A stretch of 64,000 nt of DNA, from positions 7,183,553 to 7,247,552 of the forward strand of contig NC_051093.1 of the NCBI RefSeq assembly GCF_901709675.1, written 5' to 3'. Positions 40,589 through 52,010 of this stretch are shown piece after piece. This stretch comes from Syngnathus acus. Taxonomy: Eukaryota; Chordata; Actinopteri; Syngnathiformes; Syngnathidae. Every line of letters begins with the position of its first letter. Positions within the stretch are counted from its first letter, which is position 1. The position numbers and the translations under genes are program-made. The notes below the pieces were generated by a model. It was not told where the DNA came from. It ran no database searches and saw nothing but the letters and a program-made list of their open reading frames with translations.

Positions 40589-42422
40589 ATGCCCGGTAAA
40601 GCAGAGGTGGATGTCGCGCTTCAGCCCGACTCAACCGTCGGTCCAGAAGCTAAGCAGAAGTCTTTCCCGTTTGTTATAAAGAAGATTATGGACATCCCTC
40701 CTCCAAACATTCTGGAGGAAGGCGACGACGGTAAGACCGCAGTATCAAAATGTGTTGGGGAATGTGGAGTGGTCGTTCGGTGCTACTCAAAAATCGAAAA
40801 GAACACAAAGTTCCAAGTGCAATATTCTGCGTTCCCACACTGTTATTGCAACCCGATTATGGTGGCTCGCATGTTCCTTGTTCTGAATTTTTATTTTGGT
40901 GCGTGTGTAGACCGTACAACAACCTGTCATTGTATTGTATTACTTACTGACCCCCCCCCCCCCCCCCAACCCACTTGTCACTGTCATTGACACCCTTTAT
41001 CCCCATCACAATTAGGAAGTGTGCCCATCCACGCCCTATTTGACGATGAAATGAACTTCTGTTTCCTCAATTCAGAGCTGGAGAAGGAGAAACTGTGCTC
41101 AGCTGACAATGTGCAGGGGGGCGGGGTTGCTGCAGCCAGCGTTGGTGGGGCTTCAAGGGGAAGCAGTGGGGGCAGCGCCGGAGGCGTGTCAGCCTCCTTG
41201 ACCCCAGCCATTTGGGAGAAGACCATTCCTTACGATGGAGAGACCTTTCATCTGGAGTACATGGACCTGGATGAGTTCCTATCGGAGAACGGGATCCCTG
41301 CAAGTCTGGAGGATGAGGAGCTGCAGAAAACGCTGACTCCGGCTGAAGGCAAAGGGAAAAGCGCCCTCAAGGTTACGGGCGCTCCCAGCGCCACGACAAT
41401 GTCTGCATCCACGTCTCCTCCGCCTGCTCCCGACACCACGACGGGCGCCTCAGAGCCGGAGGAAGCGCTAACTGTCACCACGCTACTGCCCGCCAAATTG
41501 GAAGAGGATGAAGATGATGATGATGAAGATGAGGATCAGGAAGAGGAATCTTTGCCTCTGGAAGCAAAAGAAGAGGAAAAAGCTGTGGAAGTCAGCAAGA
41601 AGAATCCTGGTAAGAAATTAGCATTCATATAGTCCAAGTGTGTAAAAACATTTTTCACAATTTTCAGAGTTCTGGTTTCCCTCAGACGGACATTATATAT
41701 AATTTGAAATCTATCTTTATATTCCAATCGACCAGCTAGTACAGGCAAAGTATTTAAATGATCTTCTCTGATATATGACAGGGACTGGACAGCGTAACAC
41801 GCCGTCTCCCATCAACCCGGACGACATCGAGGTGGATGTTAACTTTCAGCCCGATCCGACCGACCTGGTCCTTTCCAGTGTACCGGGGGGAGAGCTGTTC
41901 AACCCACGCAAACACAAGTTCTCTGACGAGGAGCTCAAGCCGCAGCCCATGATCAAGAAAGCCAAGAAAGTGTTTGTTCCCAACGAACAGAAGGTATGCT
42001 GACTCACTCGCGAGCATGTTTGGTCCAAAATTGAGATCTATAATACTGAAATGAATTGCATTCAAATCGACATGTAGTCGATTAATAATGAAATTATTTA
42101 TTATTCTAATCGCGATTAGATTTTTTTTCAAATATTTTTCAGCCCTTTGCTAAATGGATTAAATGTGAGCCAGAAAATATAACTCTTCATTCTTATTTTT
42201 GCTCAGGATGACAAATATTGGTCCAGGAGGAAGAAGAACAACCTGGCCGCCAAACGATCCCGTGATGCCCGGCGCCTCAAAGAGAACCAGATTACGGTGC
42301 GTGCCTCCTTCCTGGAGCGGGAAAACGCAGCCCTTCGACAGCAAGTGGCCGAAATGCGGAAAGACTGCGGTCGCTGCAAGAACATAGTTGCCCGCTATGA
42401 GGCCAAGTATGGTCCGCTGTAA
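40589..42422 (+). CDS. tef: Thyrotroph embryonic factor (PAR bZIP transcription factor)
   Basis: Clock-output transcription factor that binds D-box sites (TTAYRTAA) as a dimer. Exons: 40589-40730, 41076-41609, 41782-41993, 42207-42422, giving 367 residues. The acceptor at 41075 (TTTCCTCAATTCAG) is chosen because it continues as ELEKEKL, like the Glu/Lys segment of human TEF. Seen in order: N-terminal [14 protein letters not shown]; the conserved activation core [20 protein letters not shown] and [12 protein letters not shown]; a long acidic, Pro/Ser/Thr-rich insert; the PAR domain ([40 protein letters not shown]); the basic region ([20 protein letters not shown], about 302-321); and the leucine zipper, ending KYGPL as in all TEF proteins. 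The acidic insert ([16 protein letters not shown]) is longer than in human. Confidence 0.95.
40951..40967. repeat. Poly-C tract of 17 in the first tef intron
   Basis: Seventeen consecutive C, about 110 bases upstream of the exon 41076-41609 acceptor. Such a run is probably variable in length and error-prone in sequencing. Confidence 0.9.
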
Positions 42423-45400
42423 AGACCTGGTAAAAAAAAAAAATCGAATCATCAATCCGACAAAAGCAGAACTTCCTAACCCGCAGAATTCAACACAGAC
42501 ACAAACACACAAGGGAAATCCAAATTTGCACTCTTGCTGACCTCCGGTCACTGTGTCGAGCTCCAGTCGCGGGTCCGATCCTGGCGCCGGAGTGTCTGAT
42601 ACACACTTGGGGGGCTAGGCTGGCAGCGGTGGTCATGGAAAGGAAGGTCTGTGGAGAGCGCCTGGCTCCTTCACCCAGAGGAAGGCGGCAACACTCCCAT
42701 AGAGAGAGACACACGGAAAATACGGTTGGTCTCGAGAGGCTTTCAAGGAAGTCAGGAAATATGAAAATGGCAAGCAGATGATACAGAGTCAAAAAAAAAA
42801 TTTTTTTTTCCTTAAATCACTGCATAGTACTTCCTTTAGCGGACCAAAGCATGAGTGCCATCAGTTGTGAATTTAGAACGGCGCCCCCTCACCTTTCCTT
42901 GTGTCGCACGTAGATTTTTGTGTCTTTATTCCTTCCTAGATGCTAAGACAGAAAAAGAATAGAGTCCAAATCAGGATCTGGAAGGAAAGAAAGCGGATAA
43001 CCTCAGGTGGTGGAGGAATGGCCGCAGAGAATCTGTTTAGTTCTTTTGTCAAGTAACACACATACACAACATGTATAGTCTTCTCCAGTGTGTAATCCCT
43101 TGTTGCACTTTTTCTAATGCCCTCGTGGTTGAAGGTACCTTATAATCACTGTGGGAGGGACGGTAGCTTAATTTAAAGAAAAAAAAAAAATGCATGACGT
43201 CCCCGTAGTCATTTCAAATCCCGAGCCTCAAAAGGTTTGATTAAAAATCTGACCTTTACACAAATAAAGTGTCGTTTTTTTTAGTATCGGTTTAAAGGTA
43301 TCAGTGGCCCTCCCTTTTGTGGAGGGGTATGTACGCAAGGATGTTTATTTTACTACACTCTGCAGGTAGAGGGCGCTAGTAGCCCTCAACTGCATTTAGG
43401 TAGTGTGGTGATGGCGAGGGGTTCTTAAAAAAATGAATTGCGACTTCCCGACAGGCTCTTAAACCCTGTAAATAAAATAAAAAAAATAGCCTGGAGGTCT
43501 TTGTATCCTAAAACAGGGATTTTGACTGTGTCTTTATAATCCAATGCTATTCCTTATATTTGCCAAATAGTCAACGAGTGCTGTATTTATTCTAATGGTA
43601 ATAATGCATCCGTTGATTGTGATGTCAAATTCTTTATATCTCTTTGAGGAAAAATCAAACCAATGACTAAGCAGGGACTCCAATGGGTTAACTGTGTTTT
43701 GTTTTTAAAAACAGATTTATATCATGGGATTCTCTATCTCAATTCAAGATGTAAATACAGTATGTGCAGGGTTATGTACCTCATCGACCACTTCACGGTT
43801 TTGAAATGGTTGAAGTAAGGAGTACACGGTAAATGCAGCATGTAGGTCTATTTGGCAAAATGTCCATTTTTTATGGGTTGCTAGACTGGCTGCCTGTTTT
43901 AATTAGTAAGTACCTCACAGACTGTTACAAGACTCGGGCGTGTGTTCTCCCTATGATTTTTATTTTTGGTAATAGGTCGGCTTGTGCGCCAATAAACGTG
44001 GCAATAATACCCTGTTATATATTGCTTGTTTGATTTCCGTGATGTGTAAAATTACCATGATGTTATTTCGAAAAGGAAACTCCCCCCCCCCCCCCCAAAG
44101 TCTTTTTGTGCTTCCACTTTGATCCTTTGTAGTCTAGGATCGTAAATGCATGAAACCCAGTGTAATTTGTCTTCTATCAATGTCTTGACGATTTTACACC
44201 AAGTGTACTTATGTCGGTAAACCTTCACTAAAGAGCAGACGTGCTTCATGATGGGCATATTAATGCAGAGCATCTGGAGTCTGATGTTATGACCCGCATA
44301 ATAATGCCAACCATCCGAGTATGGTTCGCTTGATTTCCTATTGGGGCAAAACATCAGCTAAAAAAAAAAGGCATCTTTTGATCACTGTGTGGATTATTTC
44401 CTATGAACTGCAAATTAATCTATATGTAGATTTATTTACTGGATCAGTTGGTGCTTACGTGTTTTCTTGATCGTTTCCATTTCAAAAGGGTTGTAGAAAG
44501 AGATTTTTTCTAATTTCAAACTTAGTTTGCATTGACATTCAATAAAAATATGCACTGTATTGGACTGTCAGCACAGCCAATGAGTTGTTGTTTTTTTATT
44601 ATTAAATTCAAAGTGTCCGGCATAATTTTGACTCTGCGCCGAAAGAATCTATTAGATTCATTAATGGTGTTGGTCAGTGTGTATTGTAGCAGTTTTATGC
44701 GAAGTAAGAAATTGAAAATATACAGAAGATGACAGATATATGCTCAAATATTTTCAAAATTCCAGATTCTATTCTATTCGTCTGCTCCAATAATGCTAAA
44801 AAAGAGAGAGAGCAAATTGCATGTGTGGTCGAATTGTGCTGCACTGGCACCATTTAGTATAAATTAAATCCGTGCAAGCTCTCGTTTTATTTGTGTCTAC
44901 TGTATTTTTATTTGTTGCACAACACAAAGTAAAACATTGTTTTACATGTTTAGTAATGTGCATGCATACAATATATGCTCCTCTGTGTAAAACACATTTC
45001 CAAGCACAAATTATATGAAAATATTTTTCTTTGTTGGTAACAGTAATGTATATTTGAAAGTAAAAACCGCCCTGTTTTACTTCTTGGCATCATTTATCAG
45101 CTATTTGAAGCAGCTACAATTATAATATAGAAAATTATTTAATAGTATCAGGATTTTGTTTTTTTGGGTGTTTTGCAAAACTTTTTATTAAAAAAAAAAT
45201 CTGTTGGGTGTTTTTGTATTGTTCTAATCATGTATGGATACATAATTCTGTATCGTGTATCATGCATTCAGAAAAAAACAAATAAATCAACATGATAAAG
45301 ACAAATTGGCTCAGTTTGACCTTGACTTGTCATCATCAGACAGCACCAGGCAGCTTGTGTGTTGTCAGACCGTTTCAACCGTGAGCTCACGTTTATTATC

Positions 45401-45996
45401 ATCCGCACGTGAACACACACGCACGGTGTTTTTGTTTGGATGCTGCACGCGTTTTCCCTCCTCCCTTCTGCTCATCAGTATTCCAGAAGAGTAGGAGCTA
45501 TTGCGTAATGATCACATCCACACACAGGGGAGCAGTGTTGCGTAACAGCAACAGCCCTCAAAGAGAATAAAAGGAAAGATGCAAAGGAGGAGCTGGCTAC
45601 TAAAGAGGGCGGGGCTTAAGGACGGAAAAGGAAATGCTGAGGTGGAGCAAAAAAAAAATGGATGGATGAAGGAAGACAAGAGGGAGATGTAGAGGAGAGT
45701 CAAGGATGAGGCCAGTCACGCATGATGAATGTCTCAACACGTTACTATAGAAAGGGCGAGGCAACATTACAGCTAGTTGACCCCCCCCCCTCCCAACACG
45801 CGTACAAACGATGATGAAATCTGCAGCAATATCTACTGGGATGTCTCCTGCTGTGAGGTGGGTGGTGCGCAATCTGGCTCCTCGCCATCGGAGAATTTCA
45901 TCTTTGCTTTGAATTATTGATCAAACATCACTGGAGTTTGTTTACTGCAATACTTGGATGCGTCACTCGAGTATTTTGGTGCTAGGAAAGACGAAA
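42423..45996 (+). other. tef 3' untranslated region and spacer to tob2
   Basis: About 3.5 kb without a supported coding sequence. Candidate plus-strand poly(A) signals lie at 43263-43268, 43471-43476 and 43991-43996. The TEF tail is long in other vertebrates, so the last of these is plausible. A poly-C run of 15 is at 44082-44096 and one of 10 at 45781-45790. A GC-rich patch near 45590-45620 is unexplained. Confidence 0.45.
44082..44096. repeat. Poly-C tract of 15
   Basis: Fifteen consecutive C in the tef-tob2 spacer, just past a likely tef poly(A) site. Confidence 0.9.
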
Positions 45997-46010
45997 GGGG
46001 GGGGGGGGGG
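45997..46010. repeat. Poly-G tract of 14
   Basis: Fourteen consecutive G near the predicted 3' end of tob2. On the tob2 strand it is poly-C and lies past the likely poly(A) signal (TTTATT at 46077-46082). Confidence 0.9.
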
Positions 46011-46076
46011 TTCATTTGTTATTTCAAAACAAGAATAATACCAATGAGACGGTTATTTTCCATGCTTACTGGTCTT

Positions 46077-48547
46077 TTTATTACAAACTTAAAAAAGAAA
46101 TCTGATACAATAAGAAACTGTAGTAGTAATGCCCCATTCCAAGAAAACAGGTCATTGCATTTCATTCGTGAAAGATTTGTTCAACATCTACAAGGTCGGA
46201 TACAAAACAGGAGAGAGGGGGGGAAAGAAAATCATAAAAATACAGTCAGAAAAAGAAAAAACTATACATCTTTTCAATTATATACTTTAATGTTAAATGT
46301 CACATAGAAAATAAACTCTTCTAACAATGAAATATTACAAAGTGCAAAATAAAACACATTATAAGCAAAGAACATCAGAATACAAAATTCTTATTTCACT
46401 TCAACCCCGATTGTAGCCTGCACTTAAAAGTTTGGGGTGCATGTCAAATAGCTCAATTCCTGCACACGCTTTGCAGTTGTTCTAAATTTTATACGCACAC
46501 CCTATTTGGAGTTCTTTTAAGCGCCATAAAATATGCAGGAATCCAAGTTGGGCTTCTGCAGGCCATCTCAACCGGGGCTGACTAAGAGTACAACATTCAT
46601 TTCCTTCATCCTTCCTATTCAAAGACTATTCAGGGAGATGAGAGGTAGAAACCCACGTTGGGGTCTTTTCACTTGACAAGGGTGAGGAAGGGTCGAAGTA
46701 ATGACTAACTGGGATATGGCTATATCATGGAGACCATAGGGTCACACAAAAGGGAAGAAGAGTTAAATGTCAATTTTAATCACATGAATTTTAATCATTC
46801 ACTGCCAGCCCAGTTCAAATGGATATTTGACGTCTATATCCGTCAATGGTAGTTAAGGTGTTAAAGTTTTCAGATTGGAGTTATGGTGGTGATACGAACC
46901 ATCTTTTGTCAACATTCAGCTCTTCAAACCCTTTAATACATTTACCCGTCTTTTGACTTCTGGTACAATCCACATTCGATACTGGACTCTGTACATAATT
47001 GTAATACCTGTATTTATTTAATTTATTTAATCAGTTTGCATATATCCAGGTTGATTTCTGCAAAAATAAATTCAGCATGTAAGAAACTAAACAAATCTGA
47101 ACATAAGAATTTTATATTTACATTTTTCTTGGACTGTCACTTGATAATTAATTTAGCAAAAAACAAAAATATACTATCGGGTCTTTTTCTTTTTAATTAC
47201 AGGAAGAAAAAAAAATCCATATTTCCCTTCACATAATCCAAAAGGGTGGTGAAAGGGAAAAAACAGTTAAGGGTCCTTAGGTACAAAACACGAATACATA
47301 TCTCGGTCAAGAAAAACATTAAATGGACATAACTTCATTTCCAATAAATTTTTGAAGTACTTGCATCTTTTTCAAATGACAGTGGAATGCATTTTAAAAA
47401 AAAAAATGGATGAGAGTAGAGCTCCGCTTAATAAAGTGCTCAAATTGCCCATTTTGTCATAACAAACATTCGACTGGAAAAACTGCCACCATCTTAAAAT
47501 AGCAACAGACGCCAGCCATCAATTTCCAACATTCACCGATGTCCACTTGACAACCTGGAGACAAAAAGCAGCCTCACCTTTTCCCTGCTCTCCCTCCGCA
47601 CTGAAGCATTTCAAGGAGGGGCACAACAGTGTTAGCCTTTCGCTTCAATACCATTTAAGCTCACCAGCAACGTGTTCTGGGTTTTAAAAAAAATGCTCGC
47701 TCACACCGGACGCCACCGAGACAAAGCAACCCTCTCGCTGGAGGAAAAACATGGCTACATCCCCAAAGTCACTCCGAGCCATTTATCAAAATATCTTCGT
47801 TTTGTTTTTTTTACGGCTGGATAACACCCCCCCCTCCCTTCAAGCTTGTTCACCTTCACACACGGATGACAGTGAATGTGTGTGCAAGTCTACATGTATG
47901 CTTGCACACACACACACACGACTGCAGGCATGGGCACGTGAGCGGCGTCCTTTTAAGACGCAAAGCTTCCTTTCCCTCACAGAGGTTTCGGCGACCTTCC
48001 CCGCTGCAATTTCCCCCTGACAGATGAATTACATCATTCTTCTATTATGCTCACGCCATCACCAAAACATTCCACGGACGTGTTCTCTCGCTGATGATAA
48101 AGCCGTTTCTGTATTTACTGCTGTGATGTCAGCGTGCAAAGGCGGCCGTCACGTGATATTTTTTTCCAGATCACAACACATGCGAGCACCCCCCCCCTCA
48201 CCTTCTTCCTCCTCCTCCCCGAATAGTCAGCACTGAACAGATTGCGGAGCAAAGTGCAATACTTGGCTAGATCCTTTTTTTTTTTTCTCTCCACAGTGTG
48301 ACGTGCAAACTGGAGCTTTACAGTAGTTCATGTCCAGTAGGAATAACAATGGCAATGATGAATTCGAAGCAGACCATGTGATGACCACCAAAAAAAAAAA
48401 AAATTACCATGAGATAATGAGTATCTTGAAATCTCTGTAGGAAAGCTACGTGATTAAATCTGTCGAAAAAGTGTTAGCTTGCATTAGTATTAGGTGTTAG
48501 AAAAAAGAAAAAAAAAATATCTGGGCCAGTTCTTGACAAAGAAAGGC
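46077..48547 (-). other. tob2 3' untranslated region
   Basis: About 2.5 kb downstream of the tob2 stop on the minus strand, ending at a minus-strand AATAAA (46077-46082). AU-rich, as expected for an unstable early-response mRNA. It contains a CA repeat at 47905-47919 and a short repeat-like palindrome near 46827-46846. No other gene was seen. Confidence 0.5.
46794..46861. repeat. Short palindromic repeat-like element
   Basis: The core is an inverted repeat, TTGACG and CGTCAA separated by eight bases (46827-46846), flanked by CACTGCCA on the left and TGGTAG on the right, which pair imperfectly. This looks like a small dispersed foldback element of the kind scattered in fish genomes. Only one copy is present in the window, so repeat status is inferred. 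Confidence 0.35.
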
Positions 48548-49735
48548 TTAGTTGGCCAACACAACAGGCTGGAAGGACTGGCTTGGATATTGCAGGTTGT
48601 AGCTCCCTAAGCCCTCAACAAATTGAGGTTTCTCCATGTAGGAGATCTCGCCGTTGGTGCCCAAGATGCCCACGCTCTGAGATGGGGGAGGACTAGAGAA
48701 AGGGTCAAAGGTCGGGTGGGTGCCCATGCTGTGGGGGGGTTGGAATCGGCTAGCGTGAGCTTGCATGGGCTGGGGGTCCGCGTCGAAGTAAAGGGGGCTC
48801 TGGGATCCCGGGTAGACAAACTCTTTGGCGTTGGGGGACAGCTGACTGGGGATGGGAGCCACAAGCGAGTGCATGGAGAGCGAGAGCGACTTGTGCTTCA
48901 GCATCTCCGGAGCCAACATGGCGGTGGGCGAGTGGGAGAGCATCCTCTGGACAGGCGGGACGACGACGCTGGAGGCGCCCGCCGACCCGGCCACGCTGCA
49001 CTTTTTCATTTTGGTGGAGCCGAATTTCGTGGCGGCGAAAGCGGCGGTGGTGAAGGTGATCGGTTGAGGGCGGGCGGCGGGGAGCGAGGGGGTGGCTTGC
49101 TGAGCGGCGAGGTAGGGGGGAGGGGTGGACGTGTTGGACGAGTGGGCGGCCGGGTCGGCGGGCGAGCTGCAGGTGGGGTAGTTGAAGAGGGCGGGGCCGG
49201 GATGAACAGACGGCGGCGTGGGAGAACTGGAGAGCGGCGCCCTAAGGGAAGGAGATAATTGGCTTCCGATCGGAACAAACACCTGAGCGTCTGGATTGAA
49301 GCCCAAACTCTTGGCTTCATCCAACTCAGAGTCTCCTTCTCTCATTACCCCTTCGGGTCGCTCGCCATCGCAGCTGAGGCCCGGTGGGTCCTCCAGGTAC
49401 AACACTTTAACCGTCCCCTTCTCCCCAATCTGGTAGGACACCTCGTAGGGGTCGATCCACACGCTGAGCTCCGCGGGGACGTTTGCTCGCACCTCCTCCG
49501 TATCCAGCCCACTTCTCTTGGCGGCCAGCTCCACAACCGGGTCTCTCGGGGCTCCCAGGTGCAAACAGCGGAACGCAGAACCCCGAAGAGGAGCCTCGGG
49601 ATACCAGTGGCCCTCGAAGCGAGACACCAGGATACGCTCCAGCTCTTCTCCGAAGAGGTCGGCCCGACGCCGAGGTAGCTTATTGTACAAATAGGACACG
49701 ATGAAGTTAAGGGCGACCTTCACCTCGAGATGCAT
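48548..49735 (-). CDS. tob2: Transducer of ERBB2, 2 (BTG/Tob antiproliferative protein)
   Basis: Antiproliferative adaptor that bridges the CCR4-NOT deadenylase (through Caf1/CNOT7) and poly(A)-binding protein and so speeds mRNA decay. A single coding exon of 395 residues; human has 344. The N-terminal BTG/APRO domain (about 1-115) is clear: [55 protein letters not shown]. Two PAM2 motifs for PABPC1 are visible: [14 protein letters not shown] (about 148-161) and [14 protein letters not shown] (about 300-313). The C-terminus [13 protein letters not shown] is the Tob signature. The middle holds extra Ser/Pro/Ala-rich sequence that is GC-rich, unlike the flanks. A splice acceptor (CACGCTAAG) lies just upstream of the start codon and implies a separate leader exon. 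Confidence 0.96.
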   Translation of the reverse strand: MHLEVKVALNFIVSYLYNKLPRRRADLFGEELERILVSRFEGHWYPEAPLRGSAFRCLHLGAPRDPVVELAAKRSGLDTEEVRANVPAELSVWIDPYEVSYQIGEKGTVKVLYLEDPPGLSCDGERPEGVMREGDSELDEAKSLGFNPDAQVFVPIGSQLSPSLRAPLSSSPTPPSVHPGPALFNYPTCSSPADPAAHSSNTSTPPPYLAAQQATPSLPAARPQPITFTTAAFAATKFGSTKMKKCSVAGSAGASSVVVPPVQRMLSHSPTAMLAPEMLKHKSLSLSMHSLVAPIPSQLSPNAKEFVYPGSQSPLYFDADPQPMQAHASRFQPPHSMGTHPTFDPFSSPPPSQSVGILGTNGEISYMEKPQFVEGLGSYNLQYPSQSFQPVVLAN

Positions 49736-51825
49736 GACTGTACTCTTAGCGTGGGAGATGAGGCTTTCTTTCTAAAGGTGATGCAAAAGCCGAACGTCCT
49801 TGACTCTTCCTCTGTCTTACTGTACACCGTGTGACTTTAGTGTCACCATTTTGAAAAGGCACCTCGGAGGCTGGGACAGCAGGTTGTTTGTCGACGTCTC
49901 AAGTCAAGGGAACTTCAGTGCTGCAGGGATGAAAAGGAGAACAAACGTTGGTACTTCACAAGGATCGGATCAAGGGAGATTTTGTCATTTGTAAATATTG
50001 CTGCTAATTCGTGTTGATGCTATTTCGCAATCTATCATTCCTAATGAACCTTATTTACCTTCTTTATATTTATCATCTTTTCAGAAGGCTGTACCTCTCT
50101 GATGTTAGATGGATTCAGAACCACATCATATTAGTAAAGTAACAACATCTGTCGGAGTCCACATACATAAATAGGAATTCACCGTTTTATAATTTGGATT
50201 TGTACGAGCACAGGATGTACTGATGGATGCGACAGATGCGATGTTGGCCTCATAAATCCTTCATAATCCGAATCTGATCCCATGGAGCTCCTCCTGCTTA
50301 ATGCTCCAGCCCATTCATCCCTGCGCTAAGTCACTGTCATATTAAAAATGAAAAAGCAGCATCACAAGACGCCCGTTCGAGGAAGGATTGTAAAATGGCA
50401 GCTTGTCCATTATAGAACATCATTTCCCATCATGCAATGCACACAATCCTCCCCTCCCTCCCTCCCTTCCTTCCATGAACAAAACAATCCTCTCACATCA
50501 ACTTCCCTGACCAGATGGGAATTCTTTATCTTTGAAAGATGAATCTTGATTAAAAGACAATTCCAAATATGCAACGGATAAAAGCCGCACATGGCGGATT
50601 GCGGCGTTTGAGGAGGTGAACAGGAGATTTACATTTTTAGTTCTACGTGGGGGGAAAAAAAAGGTGACATTGAGAGGATAAGATGGGGGTTGGTTGGAGC
50701 GGGGCTATAAATAGGGACCTATTTTGTACTATGCATTGTTTTCAGTATTAATCAACTACCTAAATAAGATACATGAACAATTAGTCAAATCAAAAAAAAT
50801 AGATTGGCACCAAATAAATCTCAGATTGCCCCTTATTTATTTTTAGTTTATTCTTCACCAGTGATGCCTTTAATACTGTTATCTTTCTTCACAGCACAAT
50901 TGCTGCAGGCTGAGCGAGCAATCAGGATGCACTGTATTGTTTACATGGAGCTTCAAACATGTGCTACTGAGCTGTGAAATCTCAGCTACGTGACTGCTGG
51001 TCTTCTCAGTGCCTAATGTGATTTCAAAGAGACAAAAGCATGACAACCACCGTATTTTAAAAGGAGAGCCCGATATAATTAACACAATCCGATGAGACAT
51101 TCAGCCTTTAGAAAGGGTTAGTTCAAACTAACATTGATTGAACATGTTTATTATTATGGGTGTAGTTTGCAGTGGTGTCCAACTGCACTGCATCATAAGG
51201 AGGGCCGTGATTAATTTTTTTTTACTCATGTACTAAACAGAAGCACCGCTCAGTGTAATGTAAGTGCAGAGCTGCAAAAAGAAAAACAGTGACGCACTGA
51301 CAGCCAATAAAAATAACCATTAATACCTTAAGTCTAAAGACGCAACATTTTAAAATGGCATTATATTGGAGAGCGTGAATTCCTGTTTGGACATTATTTA
51401 ACATGATTGTTTACCGTTTTAAAGCCTCGAGCCAATTTAACTGAATCGGAGAGACTGGATTGGAGAATCTAGCGTCACTGACATGCGACAGGACTGAGCG
51501 GAGCAAAAGCAAAATATCATAAGCAAATAATGAGACGAATTGTAATTGAGATGCGAACAGCCAGTTGATTAAATTTCATATGCATCAAGAAATGAAGATG
51601 AGAGTAAATAATTGTTTAACCCCGGCAGGTATGATTAATACACATGACAGCTGCAGCTTTAAGAGACGAAGCTAACATAAACAGAGACATTGAGAAAATA
51701 AAAACCTGTCATTCTTGTAAAAGCATAAATTGTAGGCGGATCGGGGCCAAAGCATTTGGATGGAGCGACAAAATGAGCAAGCACATATCGAGACAAATTC
51801 AAAGGAACCTTTTGCTACAACTTAC
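49736..51825 (-). other. Predicted tob2 leader intron
   Basis: About 2.1 kb between the coding exon and a predicted leader exon. The donor on the minus strand is a perfect GTAAGT at 51825-51820. AT-rich, and no coding sequence was recognised. The spacer and intron could hold enhancers, but I see no clear motif cluster. Confidence 0.45.
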
Positions 51826-52010
51826 CGGCCTTTCCTTGGCTTCGAATTTCAATGCAATCTTCGTGATCTTTTTGGGATATCACAGCGTTGAGTCCATATT
51901 TCACCTTGCAACAGTTATTCGTTTTGCATCGTTTGCCAGACTGCAGTTGACAGTTGAATGGAGGGTCCGGGGAAACTTTACGCTCGGACAAGCCGACGTA
52001 TTTATACAGT
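51826..52010 (-). promoter_or_regulatory. Predicted tob2 core promoter and leader exon
   Basis: A TATA box TATAAATA reads on the minus strand at 52006-51999. Transcription would begin near 51970, and a leader exon of about 145 bases would end at the donor GTAAGT (last exon base 51826). A second candidate start lies further upstream, where a GC box and CCAAT box occur on the minus strand (about 52382-52410). Confidence 0.5.

Noticed and set aside
41016-41075. Extra N-terminal segment of tef exon 2 starting at an upstream AG (41015)
   Set aside because: The frame is open, but the AG at 41075 has the better pyrimidine tract and continues directly into the conserved Glu/Lys segment. The upstream peptide does not resemble TEF.
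46794-46861. A complete transposable element in the tob2 tail
   Set aside because: Only a short palindrome is present, without terminal repeats, target duplications or coding sequence; kept only as a tentative repeat.
48623-49258. Plus-strand open frame of over 200 codons opposite tob2
   Set aside because: A Gly/Arg/Val-rich shadow of the GC-rich tob2 coding exon, with no family resemblance.
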